From Prado023 sp963706885 (lineage in GTDB: Bacteria > Actinomycetota > Actinomycetes > S36-B12 > CAIYMF01): a stretch of 64,000 nucleotides of DNA. Where the stretch lies: contig CAVPNX010000025.1 of the NCBI GenBank assembly GCA_963706885.1, forward strand, positions 124,001-188,000, read 5' to 3'. Positions 53,021 to 62,804 of the stretch are shown here, piece after piece. The translations under genes were made by a program, and so were the position numbers. The first letter of the stretch is position 1. Every line of letters begins with the position of its first letter. The notes beneath the pieces are model-generated. The model had not been told where the DNA came from. It worked only from the letters and a program-made list of their open reading frames with translations, and searched no databases.

Positions 53021-53662
53021 ATGACCGAGCGCACCACCGTCCACCTGCTGCGGCACGGGGAGGTGCACAATCCCGAGGGCGTGCTCTACGGGCGCCTGCC
53101 GGACTTCCACCTGTCGGACCTCGGCCGGGAGATGGCCGACCGCGCCGCCGAGACCCTGGCCGGCCGCGACATCACCGTCGTGACGGCCTCCCCACTGGAG
53201 CGCGCGCAGGAGACCGCGGCCCCAACCGCCTCGGCGTTCGGCCTGACGGTCGGCACCGACGACAACCTCATCGAGGCCGGCAACGTCTTCGAGGGGACCC
53301 GCGTGGGGGTGGGTGACGGGATCCTCAAGCAGCCCAAGGCCTGGCGCCACCTGTGGAACCCGATGACCCCGTCGTGGGGCGAGCCGTACGTCGAGATCGC
53401 CACCCGGATGCGCAATGCGGTGCGGCGGGCGCGCGACGAGGCCCGCGGGCACGAGGCCCTGCTGGTCAGCCACCAGCTGCCCATCTGGGTCTGCCGGCTC
53501 GACGCGGAGGACCGCAGCTTCGTCCACGACCCGCGCAAGCGCCAGTGCAACCTCGCGTCGCTGACCTCCTTCACGTTCGAGGACAACCGGTTCGTGGCGG
53601 TGTCCTACACCGAGCCCGCTGCCGACCTCGCCGCCCGGGCCTCGAAGTTCAAGGGAGCCTGA
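53021..53662 (+). CDS. Histidine phosphatase (phosphoglycerate mutase-like) family protein
   Basis: A 213-residue protein with the catalytic VHLLRHGEVHNPEG, the conserved SPLERAQETA and the second His in LLVSHQLPIWV. The family removes phosphate from small metabolites; the substrate is unknown. In many actinobacteria a member of this family lies between hemL and the cytochrome c maturation genes, as here. ATG 53021 has GGGAG about 7 bases upstream. The thioredoxin gene follows 5 bases after its stop. Confidence 0.85.
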   Translation: MTERTTVHLLRHGEVHNPEGVLYGRLPDFHLSDLGREMADRAAETLAGRDITVVTASPLERAQETAAPTASAFGLTVGTDDNLIEAGNVFEGTRVGVGDGILKQPKAWRHLWNPMTPSWGEPYVEIATRMRNAVRRARDEARGHEALLVSHQLPIWVCRLDAEDRSFVHDPRKRQCNLASLTSFTFEDNRFVAVSYTEPAADLAARASKFKGA

Positions 53663-53667
53663 GACCC

Positions 53668-54261
53668 GTGCGCACCCCCCTGCTGCGCCTGGCCGCCGTC
53701 GTGGCAGCCGGCGTGCTGGCGGCCGGGTGCGCCGAGCAGGTCGACGCCGGTGATCCGGTGGGCGGCAGCGTCGCCGAGCAGGGGTACGTGTCCGGGGACG
53801 GCACGACCACGATCGTGGCCGAGTCCGAGCGCAAGCCGGCCCCCGACCTGACCGGGACCACACTCGACGGTCAGCCGTTCGCGCTGTCGGACCATCTCGG
53901 TGAGGTCGTCGTGCTCAACGTCTGGGCGTCCTGGTGCGCCCCGTGCCGGGCAGAGGCCGAGGACATCCAGGCCGTGGCCGTGGAGACCGAGGACAAGGGC
54001 GTTCAGTTCGTCGGCCTGAACACCCGTGACTCCCAGGCGGCCGCGGACGCCTTCGTGGACCGGTTCGGCCTGACCTACCCCAGCGTCGTCGACACCGACG
54101 GCAGCCGGCAGCTGCTGTTCCACGAGACGTTGCCCCCCGCGGCCATCCCCTCCACCCTCATCATCGACCGGCAGGGTCGTGTGGCTGGGCGGGCCATCGG
54201 TGAGGTCGATCGCTCCCGGCTGCTGGGCATGATCGAGCCGGTCCTGATCGAGGCGTCCTGA
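53668..54261 (+). CDS. TlpA/ResA-like membrane-anchored thioredoxin
   Basis: A 197-residue lipoprotein: signal segment LAAVVAAGVLAAGC with lipobox Cys (about residue 19), then a thioredoxin domain with the CxxC site WASWCAPCRAEA and a cis-Pro in PPAAIPSTLII. Outside the membrane it would reduce apocytochrome c cysteines before heme attachment, receiving electrons from CcdA. GTG 53668; the stop overlaps ccdA (TGATG). It belongs to the set tlpA-ccdA-resB-ccsB. Confidence 0.9.
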   Translation: MRTPLLRLAAVVAAGVLAAGCAEQVDAGDPVGGSVAEQGYVSGDGTTTIVAESERKPAPDLTGTTLDGQPFALSDHLGEVVVLNVWASWCAPCRAEAEDIQAVAVETEDKGVQFVGLNTRDSQAAADAFVDRFGLTYPSVVDTDGSRQLLFHETLPPAAIPSTLIIDRQGRVAGRAIGEVDRSRLLGMIEPVLIEAS

Positions 54262-55124
54262 TGACCCCGGCAGCACTGGCCGGCCTGCCCCTCGGGGTGG
54301 GTGAGGTCGTGTCGTCGGGGTCCCTGGTCATCGCGATCCCGCTGGCGATGCTGGCCGGGCTGGTGAGCTTCGCCAGCCCGTGCGTGCTGCCCCTGGTGCC
54401 GGGGTACCTGTCCTATGTCACGGGATTGACCGGCTCGGAGCTCGAGGAGGCCCGGGCAGCGTCCACGGCGGTCCCGGCCGGCGCACCTGCGGGGCCTCGG
54501 GCCGGCGCTGCGGCGGGGACGGCCACGACCCCCGGGTCGACGACTGCCCGTCCAGCACCGGGTCGTCCTGGGCACGCTGGGATTCATCCTGGGGTTCAGC
54601 GCGGTGTTCGTGTCCTACGGTGCGCTGTTCGGCGGGCTCGGGGCGCAGCTGCTGACCCATCAGGATGTGATCACCCGAGTGCTCGGCGTGGTGGTGATCG
54701 TGCTCGGCCTGGGCTTCATCGGGCTGATCCCGAGCCTGCAGCGCGAGGCACGGATCCACCACCGGCCGGCGCGGGGCATGTGGGGTGCCCCGCTGCTCGG
54801 AGCGCTCTTCGCCCTGGGCTGGACCCCGTGCATCGGGCCCACCCTGGCCGCCGTGCAGAGCCTGGCCTTCACGGAGGGGTCGGCTGCGCGCGGCGCCCTG
54901 CTCTCGGTGGCCTACTGCATCGGGCTGGGCCTGCCCTTCCTGGTCATCGGCCTGACCATGGAGCGTGGCCTGGAGGCCATGGCGTGGGCGCGGCGCAACG
55001 CCCGGGCGATCCAGGTCGTGGGTGGCGTGAGCCTGGTCCTGCTCGGGGTGCTGATGGTGACCGGGATGTGGGGATCGCTGACGATCGCCATGCGCGGCTG
55101 GATCTCCGGATTCGAGGTGCCCCT

Positions 55125-55128
<4 letters not shown>
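54261..55128 (+). CDS. ccdA: Cytochrome c biogenesis protein CcdA, frameshifted
   Basis: Restored, this is an approx. 288-residue membrane protein with six helices and the two redox cysteines in VSFASPCVLPLVPGYLSY and LGWTPCIGPTLAAV. It carries electrons from cytoplasmic thioredoxin to the TlpA-like protein. An Ala/Pro/Thr-rich loop (about residues 70-95) follows helix 1; one extra base near 54543 in this loop breaks the frame, which resumes as LPVQHRVVLGTLGFILGFSA. ATG 54261 overlaps the tlpA stop; the stop overlaps resB (GTGA). Confidence 0.9.
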
Positions 55129-56771
<1,643 letters not shown>

Positions 56772-56775
<4 letters not shown>

Positions 56776-57889
56776 GCCTGGCTGCGTGGAGCAATCTGTT
56801 CGTGTACGCGTCGATGGCGGTGTACGCGCTGGCGATGATCGCCTTCGCCGCATCCTTCGCCTCGGCTCGTGCCGGCGCGGCGACGCCGCAGGCGTCCGGC
56901 CCGCAGGCGCGCCCCGAGGCGCGACGACGCTGATCGCGCTTCCCCTGGCGGTGGGCGCGGTCCAGGCGGACAGTGCCGCGCGGGCCAGGGCTGCAGCGCG
57001 CGCCGACGCAGGTCCCGGTACGGAATCCCCCAGCCGGGGCACCGGTGCACAGCGGCCCGGGGACCTCCCGCCGCTGCCCCCGGGACGCCGGGCCGGCAAC
57101 ATCGGACTGTCGCTGACCTGGTTGGCCTTCGGCCTGCTGGTCCTCGCGCTGATCACCCGTGCGGTGTGGGCCGAGCGGGCCCCCTGGGGCAACATGTACG
57201 AGTACTCGCTGTCCTCGGCGGCGGCGATCACCGGCGTCTACCTGCTGGTGTCGCTGCGTCGCGACGTGCGGTGGCTGGGCCTGTTCGTGACCATGGCCAG
57301 CCTGATCACCCTCGGAGTGGCGGTCCTGGCGCTCTACAACGACAGCCCCCAGCTGGTCCCCGCGCTGAAGTCCTACTGGCTGGTGATCCACGTCGCCGCA
57401 GCCATCATCTCCGGAGGTGCCTTCACGGTGGGGGCCGCGGCCACGGTCCTGTACCTGGCTGCCGACCGGGCCGAGCGGGACGCCGCGGGAACAGGCCCGC
57501 AGCCCCTGACGGGCGTCCGCGGCAGCCTGCGCTCGACCAACTCGCGGGCGGCCGCATGGGTGGGTCAGCGGGTCCCTGCATCCCAGGAGCTCGACGCGAT
57601 GGCCTACCGCGTCAACGCGTTCGTCTTCCCGCTGTGGACGTTCGCGGTGATCGCCGGGGCGATCTGGGCCGAGGACGCCTGGGGCCGCTACTGGGGCTGG
57701 GACCCCAAGGAGACCTGGGCCTTCATCACGTGGCTGGTCTACGCCGGGTACCTGCATGCACGGGCCACGGCCGGGTGGCGGGGGCGCAAGGCTGCGGTGC
57801 TCGGCCTTGTCGGCTTCGCGTGCTTCCTGATCAACTTCTTCGGCGTCAACCTGTTCGCCAGCGGCCTGCACTCCTACGCCGGGGTGTGA
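56772..57889 (+). CDS. ccsB: Cytochrome c biogenesis protein CcsB (ResC), frameshifted near 5' end
   Basis: Restored, this is an approx. 372-residue protein. The N-terminal frame VSLAAWSNLFVYASMAVYAL gives the first helix and meets a stop near 56930; the next frame continues to the end with WGNMYEYSLSSAAAITGVYL, the heme-binding WWD-type motif WGWDPKETWAFITWLVYAGY and flanking His residues (VIHVAAA, YLHARAT). A missing base near 56925 explains the break. With ResB it forms the heme-delivery and ligation complex. It ends this maturation operon. Confidence 0.9.
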
Positions 57890-57916
57890 CCCGCGCGGGG
57901 ACGGGACCGGGCCGGA

Positions 57917-58378
57917 TCACTCCGGGGCGAGTCCGGCGTCCTCGTGGTCGCGCCGGTGCTTCCAGTGGTCGACCGTGTGCTCGAGGTTCACGGCCGCGTC
58001 GTTGCGCTGCTTCATGAACAGGAACAGGCTGACGATGCCGGAGACCAGGACTGCGGCGAACGCCAGCAGCCACCCGCGCAGGCCGATCACGTAGAGGATC
58101 CCGCCGACGGCGACCAGCATCAGCAGTCGCAGCAGCGTGTAGCGCAGGCCCGCGTGCGGGATCGGGTCGGGCAGCGCGGCCTGGGGGGTGGGTGCCTCGC
58201 CATCTGCCAGCTCCGCCCGGGGGCGGTCGTTGACGTTGCCGTCGTCGGCGTCCGGTGCGTCGGTCGCCACCACCTCGGCCGCCACCGTGTCGGTCGGTTC
58301 GGGGGCCGGCGTGGGGGCGTCCGGGTGGGGATCGAGGGAGGCGGGCAGCGGCGCCGCCGAGTGGTCCGGGTCGTTCAT
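57917..58378 (-). CDS. DUF4229 membrane protein
   Basis: A 153-residue protein: a disordered acidic Pro/Ala/Asp-rich N-terminal half (residues 1-75), then two helices in the DUF4229 pattern (LRYTLLRLLMLVAVGGILYV and LLAFAAVLVSGIVSLFLFM) and a charged tail (DHWKHRRDHEDAG). The family is confined to actinobacteria, usually near menA or ccsB, and has no known function. TAGGCT 8 bases before ATG 58378 suggests a leaderless transcript. It is convergent with ccsB. Confidence 0.85.
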   Translation of the reverse strand: MNDPDHSAAPLPASLDPHPDAPTPAPEPTDTVAAEVVATDAPDADDGNVNDRPRAELADGEAPTPQAALPDPIPHAGLRYTLLRLLMLVAVGGILYVIGLRGWLLAFAAVLVSGIVSLFLFMKQRNDAAVNLEHTVDHWKHRRDHEDAGLAPE

Positions 58379-58525
58379 GGGCACCGAGCCTACGCCTGCC
58401 TGAGCGGGAGCACAGGTGGGGGTCTTCGGTCGCACGGGGGGGTGCCGGGCTCTGCCGCGGGGCTCTGGTGGCCCGATGCGGCCGTGGGGGCTAGCCTTGG
58501 CGAAGGAGTCAGGAAGGGGTCCCCG

Positions 58526-58927
58526 GTGGGAAGAGCCGTGCTCGCGGTGGCCATCCTCGCGCTGTACATCTACGCGATGATCGACCTGCTGCGCTCTGCC
58601 TCCTCGGACGTGCGGTTGCTGCCGAAGTGGCTCTGGGCCGTGGTCGTCCTTCTCGTCTTCCTGATCGGTCCCCTCCTGTACCTGGTGCTCGGTCGTCCGC
58701 GCGCCGAGTACCCGCCCGGTGGAGGTGACGGCGGCGGCTCCGGTGGACGGGGGTCCGGCCCGCGCGGCCCGGTTGCCCCCGACGATGACCCCGAGTTCCT
58801 CCGGCGCATCGACGAGCAGTCCTGGTCAGCGCGGATGGAGCGCCTGCGCCGCGAGCGCGACGGTGGCGGTCCGCCCTCGGCAGCAGGCGAGGGGCCCCCG
58901 GCCAGCGACCCGGTCGATCAGTCCTAG
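58526..58927 (+). CDS. PLDc_N-type small membrane protein
   Basis: A 133-residue protein with two membrane helices (AVLAVAILALYIYAMIDLLR and WLWAVVVLLVFLIGPLLYLV) in the phospholipase D N-terminal (cardiolipin synthase-like) pattern, then a Gly/Pro-rich linker and a charged C-terminal helix (EFLRRIDEQSWSARMERLRR). It has no catalytic HKD motif. The promoter has TAGCCT at 58492-58497 and AGGAAGG precedes GTG 58526. Such genes sit near menaquinone genes in actinobacteria. Function unknown. Confidence 0.8.
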   Translation: MGRAVLAVAILALYIYAMIDLLRSASSDVRLLPKWLWAVVVLLVFLIGPLLYLVLGRPRAEYPPGGGDGGGSGGRGSGPRGPVAPDDDPEFLRRIDEQSWSARMERLRRERDGGGPPSAAGEGPPASDPVDQS

Positions 58928-58950
58928 CGGTGGTCGGGTCGGATGTCGAT

Positions 58951-58985
58951 TTGCCGTACCCAATTTAGTTGTGCACAATGTATCT
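58951..58985 (+). promoter_or_regulatory. gpx-ohrR promoter with OhrR-type operator
   Basis: The AT-rich stretch CAATTTAGTTGTGCACAATG contains the perfect palindrome TTGTGCACAA (58969-58978) and resembles known OhrR operators. A possible -35 TTGCCG lies at 58951-58956. The operator ends 7 bases before the gpx ATG, so OhrR bound here would block transcription. Confidence 0.6.
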
Positions 58986-59483
58986 ATGACCACCACAACG
59001 ATCTACGACCTGTCCGTCACCTCCAACCGCGGCGAGGAGATCGACTTCGCCCAGTTCCGGGGCCGTCCGATGCTCATCGTCAACACGGCCAGCAAGTGCG
59101 GCTTCACCCCGCAGTACGACGGGCTGCAGGCCCTGCACGAGGCCTACGCGTCCCAGGGCCTGGTCGTCATCGGCTTCCCGTGTGACCAGTTCGCCAACCA
59201 GGAGCCCGGTGATGACTCCGCGATCGAGGAGTTCTGCCGCATCAACTTCGGGGTGACGTTCCCGCTGACCACCAAGGTCGACGTCAACGGCAAGGACACC
59301 CACCCGGTCTTCGCCTTCCTCAAGGAGCGCACGGGCGGGCTGCTGGGGTCCTCGGTCAAGTGGAACTTCACCAAGTTCCTCGTGGCCGGGGATGGCACCT
59401 CGGTGAAGCGCTACTCCCCGAAGACCGACCCTGCGTCGATGGCCCAGGACATCGAGGCGCTGCTGTCCGACCTCGCGGCCTGA
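58986..59483 (+). CDS. Glutathione peroxidase family protein (Cys type)
   Basis: A 165-residue thioredoxin-fold peroxidase with catalytic Cys in NTASKCGFTPQY, Gln in IGFPCDQFANQEPG and Trp in VKWNFTKFLV. It reduces hydroperoxides; in actinobacteria thioredoxin or another thiol is a likelier reductant than glutathione. The Cys in FPCDQF may be the resolving residue. The OhrR gene follows 7 bases after its stop, so the two form an operon under the upstream palindrome. Confidence 0.92.
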   Translation: MTTTTIYDLSVTSNRGEEIDFAQFRGRPMLIVNTASKCGFTPQYDGLQALHEAYASQGLVVIGFPCDQFANQEPGDDSAIEEFCRINFGVTFPLTTKVDVNGKDTHPVFAFLKERTGGLLGSSVKWNFTKFLVAGDGTSVKRYSPKTDPASMAQDIEALLSDLAA

Positions 59484-59490
59484 CCCACCG

Positions 59491-59940
59491 ATGACGCTGC
59501 CCCAGCTGCAGCTGGACAACCAGCTGTGCTTCCTGTTCCACCGGATCAGCCGGGAGCTGACGGCGGCCTACCGTCCGCTCCTGGCTGACCTCGGCCTGAC
59601 CTACCCCCAGTACCTCGTCATGCTCGTGCTGTGGGAGGACGACGGGCTGGGCGTCGGTGAGATCGGTGATCGGCTGTCGCTGGACTCCGGCACGTTGTCG
59701 CCGCTGCTGCGCCGCCTGGAGTCCGCCGGCCTGGTGACGCGCGTGCGCGCGGCCGAGGACGAGCGTCGGGTCACGATCCACCTCACCGCCGCGGGCAGGG
59801 CGCTCGAGGAGCGCGCGGCTGACGTTCCGGCGGCCCTGGCCGCCCACCTGGTCGACGAGTCGACGCAGTACGAAGCCGCCAAGGCGTCCCTCAGGGCGCT
59901 CGCCGACCGACTGGAGTCAGCGCGCACGACCAACCAGTAG
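59491..59940 (+). CDS. OhrR-type MarR-family peroxide sensor
   Basis: A 149-residue winged-helix regulator. The N-terminus LQLDNQLCFLFHRISRELT carries the OhrR reactive Cys (Cys13), followed by TYPQYLVMLVLWE and the DNA-binding wing LESAGLVTRVRAAEDERRV. OhrR repressors are inactivated when organic peroxides oxidise this Cys and normally control ohr; here the partner gene is a glutathione peroxidase. It starts 7 bases after gpx. It is convergent with the acyl-CoA dehydrogenase. Confidence 0.9.
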   Translation: MTLPQLQLDNQLCFLFHRISRELTAAYRPLLADLGLTYPQYLVMLVLWEDDGLGVGEIGDRLSLDSGTLSPLLRRLESAGLVTRVRAAEDERRVTIHLTAAGRALEERAADVPAALAAHLVDESTQYEAAKASLRALADRLESARTTNQ

Positions 59941-59973
59941 CCGCCCGAGGGGATGGTCCGGTCGGCTCGGGGG

Positions 59974-61764
59974 TCAGGGGTTCATCGTCCACGCGCCGTC
60001 GTAGGACAGGACCTCGGCGACGAACCTGTCCTCGGCGTCGGCGGGCAGGACCGGTCGGGCGATGAGCGCCAGGGCGCCCTTCTGCTGCTCGGCGGTGGCG
60101 GCCGGCTGGCCGTGCAGGGCCACGGCGTACTCGCTGACGTCCTGGACGAACACCGCGAAGATCCGGTCGACGTGCGCCTCGGTGAGGTCCGTGAGGTCCG
60201 AGACCGAGCCGGGTCGCGCCCCCTCGGGATCCCCGGACAGCGCCAGCCCGGCGGCCTCGGCCACGAGCTGGGCGTAGACGACCTGGGTGAACAGCTGGCC
60301 GAGGGTCAGCAGGAAGTCGAGGTCCTCGGACTGCTCCGTCGAGGGTGGCGCGGCCATGAGCAGCGCCCCGAGGGCCTGCATCTGGTCGACGAAGGCCGCG
60401 ACGTTGGGTAGGTGGGCGAAGCGTGCGAACGCCGGGCGCGGGTCGTGGAACTCGATCCTGCCCAGCCCGGAGGCCGGTCCCTGGGCGAACAGGTAGGCGT
60501 CGTCGGCCGCCTCTCGGCGCACGCCCACGGGCTCGTAGGCCGCGGCGGCGCCGGCTGCGGCCATCATGTACTTGGGCAGGAACTTCAGGACGAGCGCGAG
60601 GTTCACGTGCACGGTTCCCTCGAGCTTCGGAAGCGCGCGGATGTCGGCGGCCGCGCTGGAGAAGTAGGTGTCCTTCTCGAAGCCCCGCGCGGCGATGACC
60701 TCCCACAGCAGGTTGACGACGCGCTCACCCTCGCTGGTGACCTTCATCTTCGTGATCGGGTTGTACAGCAGGAACCGGCGGTCCTCGGGGGATGCGGCGC
60801 GGAAGTAGTCCGCCGAGCGGGCGGCGTACATCTTCATCGCCAGCAGGCGTGCATAGGAGTCGGCCAGCATCCGGCGCACGTGCGGGAAGGTGGTCACCCG
60901 GCGGCCATACAGGACCCGGTTGTTGGCGTGCGCGACCGCCTCGTGGAACGCGTGCTCGGTGATGCCGATCGAGGCCCAGCCGAGGTTGACCTTGCCCACG
61001 TTGACCGTGGCCAGTGCGGCGTCCCACGCGGGGCGGCCGACGTGCAGCAGGTCGGCGGCGACCACGGGGTAGTCGTGCAGGGCGAACTCGGAGACGAACA
61101 TCTGCCCGTGGACGGTGTTCTTCACGAGCTCGTAGCTCGGGTGCCGGGTGTCGGCCAGGAAGAACACGTACTCGCCGGGGTGCTCGGGGTCATCGTCGGC
61201 GAACTTGCCGAAGACACTCAGGCGCGCTGCCTCGTTGCCGTTGCCGATGTAGTACTTGCCCCCGTTGGCGACCCAGCCGTCCCCGGACCGGGTCAGGATC
61301 ATGTCGGTGGAGTAGATGTCCGCGCCGTGGGTGCGCTCGGAGAGCCCGAAGCCGAAGATGCCACCGTCGGCCAGGAGCTCGCCCACGAGCCTGCGGGCGC
61401 CCTCGTTGGCGCTGAGCCAGACGGGGCCGAGGCCCAGGACGCTGACCTGCCAGGTGTACCAGTGGCCCAGGGAGTAGAACCCGAGGATCTCATTGAGCTC
61501 GTTGATCCGGGCGGTGTCCCACATCCCGTCGCCGCGGACCCGATCCATGAGCGCGGCCACATTGGCCGGGGTCGCAACTCCGGCGAACAGGCCCTTCTCG
61601 GCGTTGAAGTCGAGGAAGTCCTTGTACCAGGTGCCGGCGAAGTACTCCTGCTTCATCTCGGCCAGGCCCTTGGCCTCGAAGAAGGCGATCAGGTCCTTCA
61701 TCGCCGAGCGGCTCTGGTCGTCGAGGAAGGTCGGGTCGTAGGTCGCGGGGTTGAACAGCAGCAT
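59974..61764 (-). CDS. Acyl-CoA dehydrogenase/oxidase family protein
   Basis: A 596-residue flavoenzyme of the long acyl-CoA dehydrogenase type. The FAD-binding mid-region (FGFGLSERTHGADIYSTDM, GGKYYIGNGNEA) and the helical C-terminal half (AHANNRVLYGRRVTTFPHVR, GFEKDTYFSSAAADIRALPK) are visible. It likely oxidises acyl-CoA in beta-oxidation or a related route; substrate and electron acceptor are unknown. ATG 61764 has AGGAGG 6 bases upstream and a TAGCCT -10 box at 61794-61789. It lies alone between the OhrR gene and menA. Confidence 0.82.
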   Translation of the reverse strand: MLLFNPATYDPTFLDDQSRSAMKDLIAFFEAKGLAEMKQEYFAGTWYKDFLDFNAEKGLFAGVATPANVAALMDRVRGDGMWDTARINELNEILGFYSLGHWYTWQVSVLGLGPVWLSANEGARRLVGELLADGGIFGFGLSERTHGADIYSTDMILTRSGDGWVANGGKYYIGNGNEAARLSVFGKFADDDPEHPGEYVFFLADTRHPSYELVKNTVHGQMFVSEFALHDYPVVAADLLHVGRPAWDAALATVNVGKVNLGWASIGITEHAFHEAVAHANNRVLYGRRVTTFPHVRRMLADSYARLLAMKMYAARSADYFRAASPEDRRFLLYNPITKMKVTSEGERVVNLLWEVIAARGFEKDTYFSSAAADIRALPKLEGTVHVNLALVLKFLPKYMMAAAGAAAAYEPVGVRREAADDAYLFAQGPASGLGRIEFHDPRPAFARFAHLPNVAAFVDQMQALGALLMAAPPSTEQSEDLDFLLTLGQLFTQVVYAQLVAEAAGLALSGDPEGARPGSVSDLTDLTEAHVDRIFAVFVQDVSEYAVALHGQPAATAEQQKGALALIARPVLPADAEDRFVAEVLSYDGAWTMNP

Positions 61765-61895
61765 GGGGGCCTCCTGGGGTGTGCATCGAGGCTACTGTGC
61801 CGACCCGACCTGCGCAGCCGCGGGGGCTGGGAACGCCCACGGGATGGCCCTTCCCGATGGTTGCGGATCGAGCTGGCGCCCGTCTGGGGAGCCGG

Positions 61896-62804
61896 TCAGG
61901 TGGTCAGGGCGCCGATGGCGATCCCGGCCGCGAGGAGCACTCCGTAGGCCAGCAGCAGCCGGCCGGTGGCGACCAGGACCGCGACGAGCGCCGGTCCGAC
62001 GGCACCCAGGCGCACGTCGCGCAGCGGTTTGACGGCCAGTGGGACGGCGCCGAGTCCGAGGGCGGCAGCCGCCGGCCAGGACGTGGGCGACGCGAATCCC
62101 ATGACGGCGATCGCGGCGGGGATGGCCAGGGCGAGTCCGACCAGTGCGGCGAACAGCCGCCGTGTGGCGGGGTCCCCGATCCGAACGGCCAGCGTGCGCT
62201 TGCCCGCGACGGTGTCCCCGGGGATGTCGCGCAGGTTGTTCACGACGAGGATCGCGCACGACAGGGCGCCGACCCCCACGCCGCACAGCCATGCCAGCGC
62301 GCTCACGAAGCCGACCTGGACCGCGGCCGTGCCGCCGACCGCGACCAGGCCGAAGAACACGAACACGAAGAGCTCGCCCAGCCCGGCGTACCCGTACGGG
62401 CGAGGGCCCCCGGTGTAGGTCCACGCCGCGACGATCGCCGCTGCGCCCACCAGGAGCAGCCACCACAGGCCGCTCAGGGCGACGAGCGTGAGCCCGGCGA
62501 CGCCGGCGACGGCGAAGGACAGCAGGGCGGCGCGCTTCACCGCCGCCGGCTGAGCCAGGCCCTGCCCGACGAGGCGCACGGGTCCGACCCGCTCGGCGTC
62601 CGTGCCGCGGATCCCGTCGCTGTAGTCGTTGGCATAGTTGACGCCCACCTGCAGGGCCAGGGCCACCACCAGCGCGAGCAGCGCGCGCACCCAGACCGCA
62701 CCGCCGTCCCACATGGCCACGGCCGTGCCGACGAGGACGGGGGCCACGGCGGCGGGCAGCGTGCGGGGCCGTGCCCCGGCGATCCATTGGCTGGTGGTCG
62801 TCAC
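61896..62804 (-). CDS. menA: 1,4-dihydroxy-2-naphthoate polyprenyltransferase
   Basis: A 302-residue UbiA-family membrane prenyltransferase with about eight helices. Both Asp-rich sites are visible: NYANDYSDGIRGTD and NNLRDIPGDTVAGKRTLAVR. It attaches the polyprenyl chain to DHNA, giving demethylmenaquinone, the quinone pool used by cytochrome bd. GTG 62804 overlaps the stop of the upstream acyl-CoA ligase gene by 4 bases (GTGA), and the homology TSQWIAGARPRTLPAAVAPV begins right after. Confidence 0.93.
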   Translation of the reverse strand: MTTTSQWIAGARPRTLPAAVAPVLVGTAVAMWDGGAVWVRALLALVVALALQVGVNYANDYSDGIRGTDAERVGPVRLVGQGLAQPAAVKRAALLSFAVAGVAGLTLVALSGLWWLLLVGAAAIVAAWTYTGGPRPYGYAGLGELFVFVFFGLVAVGGTAAVQVGFVSALAWLCGVGVGALSCAILVVNNLRDIPGDTVAGKRTLAVRIGDPATRRLFAALVGLALAIPAAIAVMGFASPTSWPAAAALGLGAVPLAVKPLRDVRLGAVGPALVAVLVATGRLLLAYGVLLAAGIAIGALTT

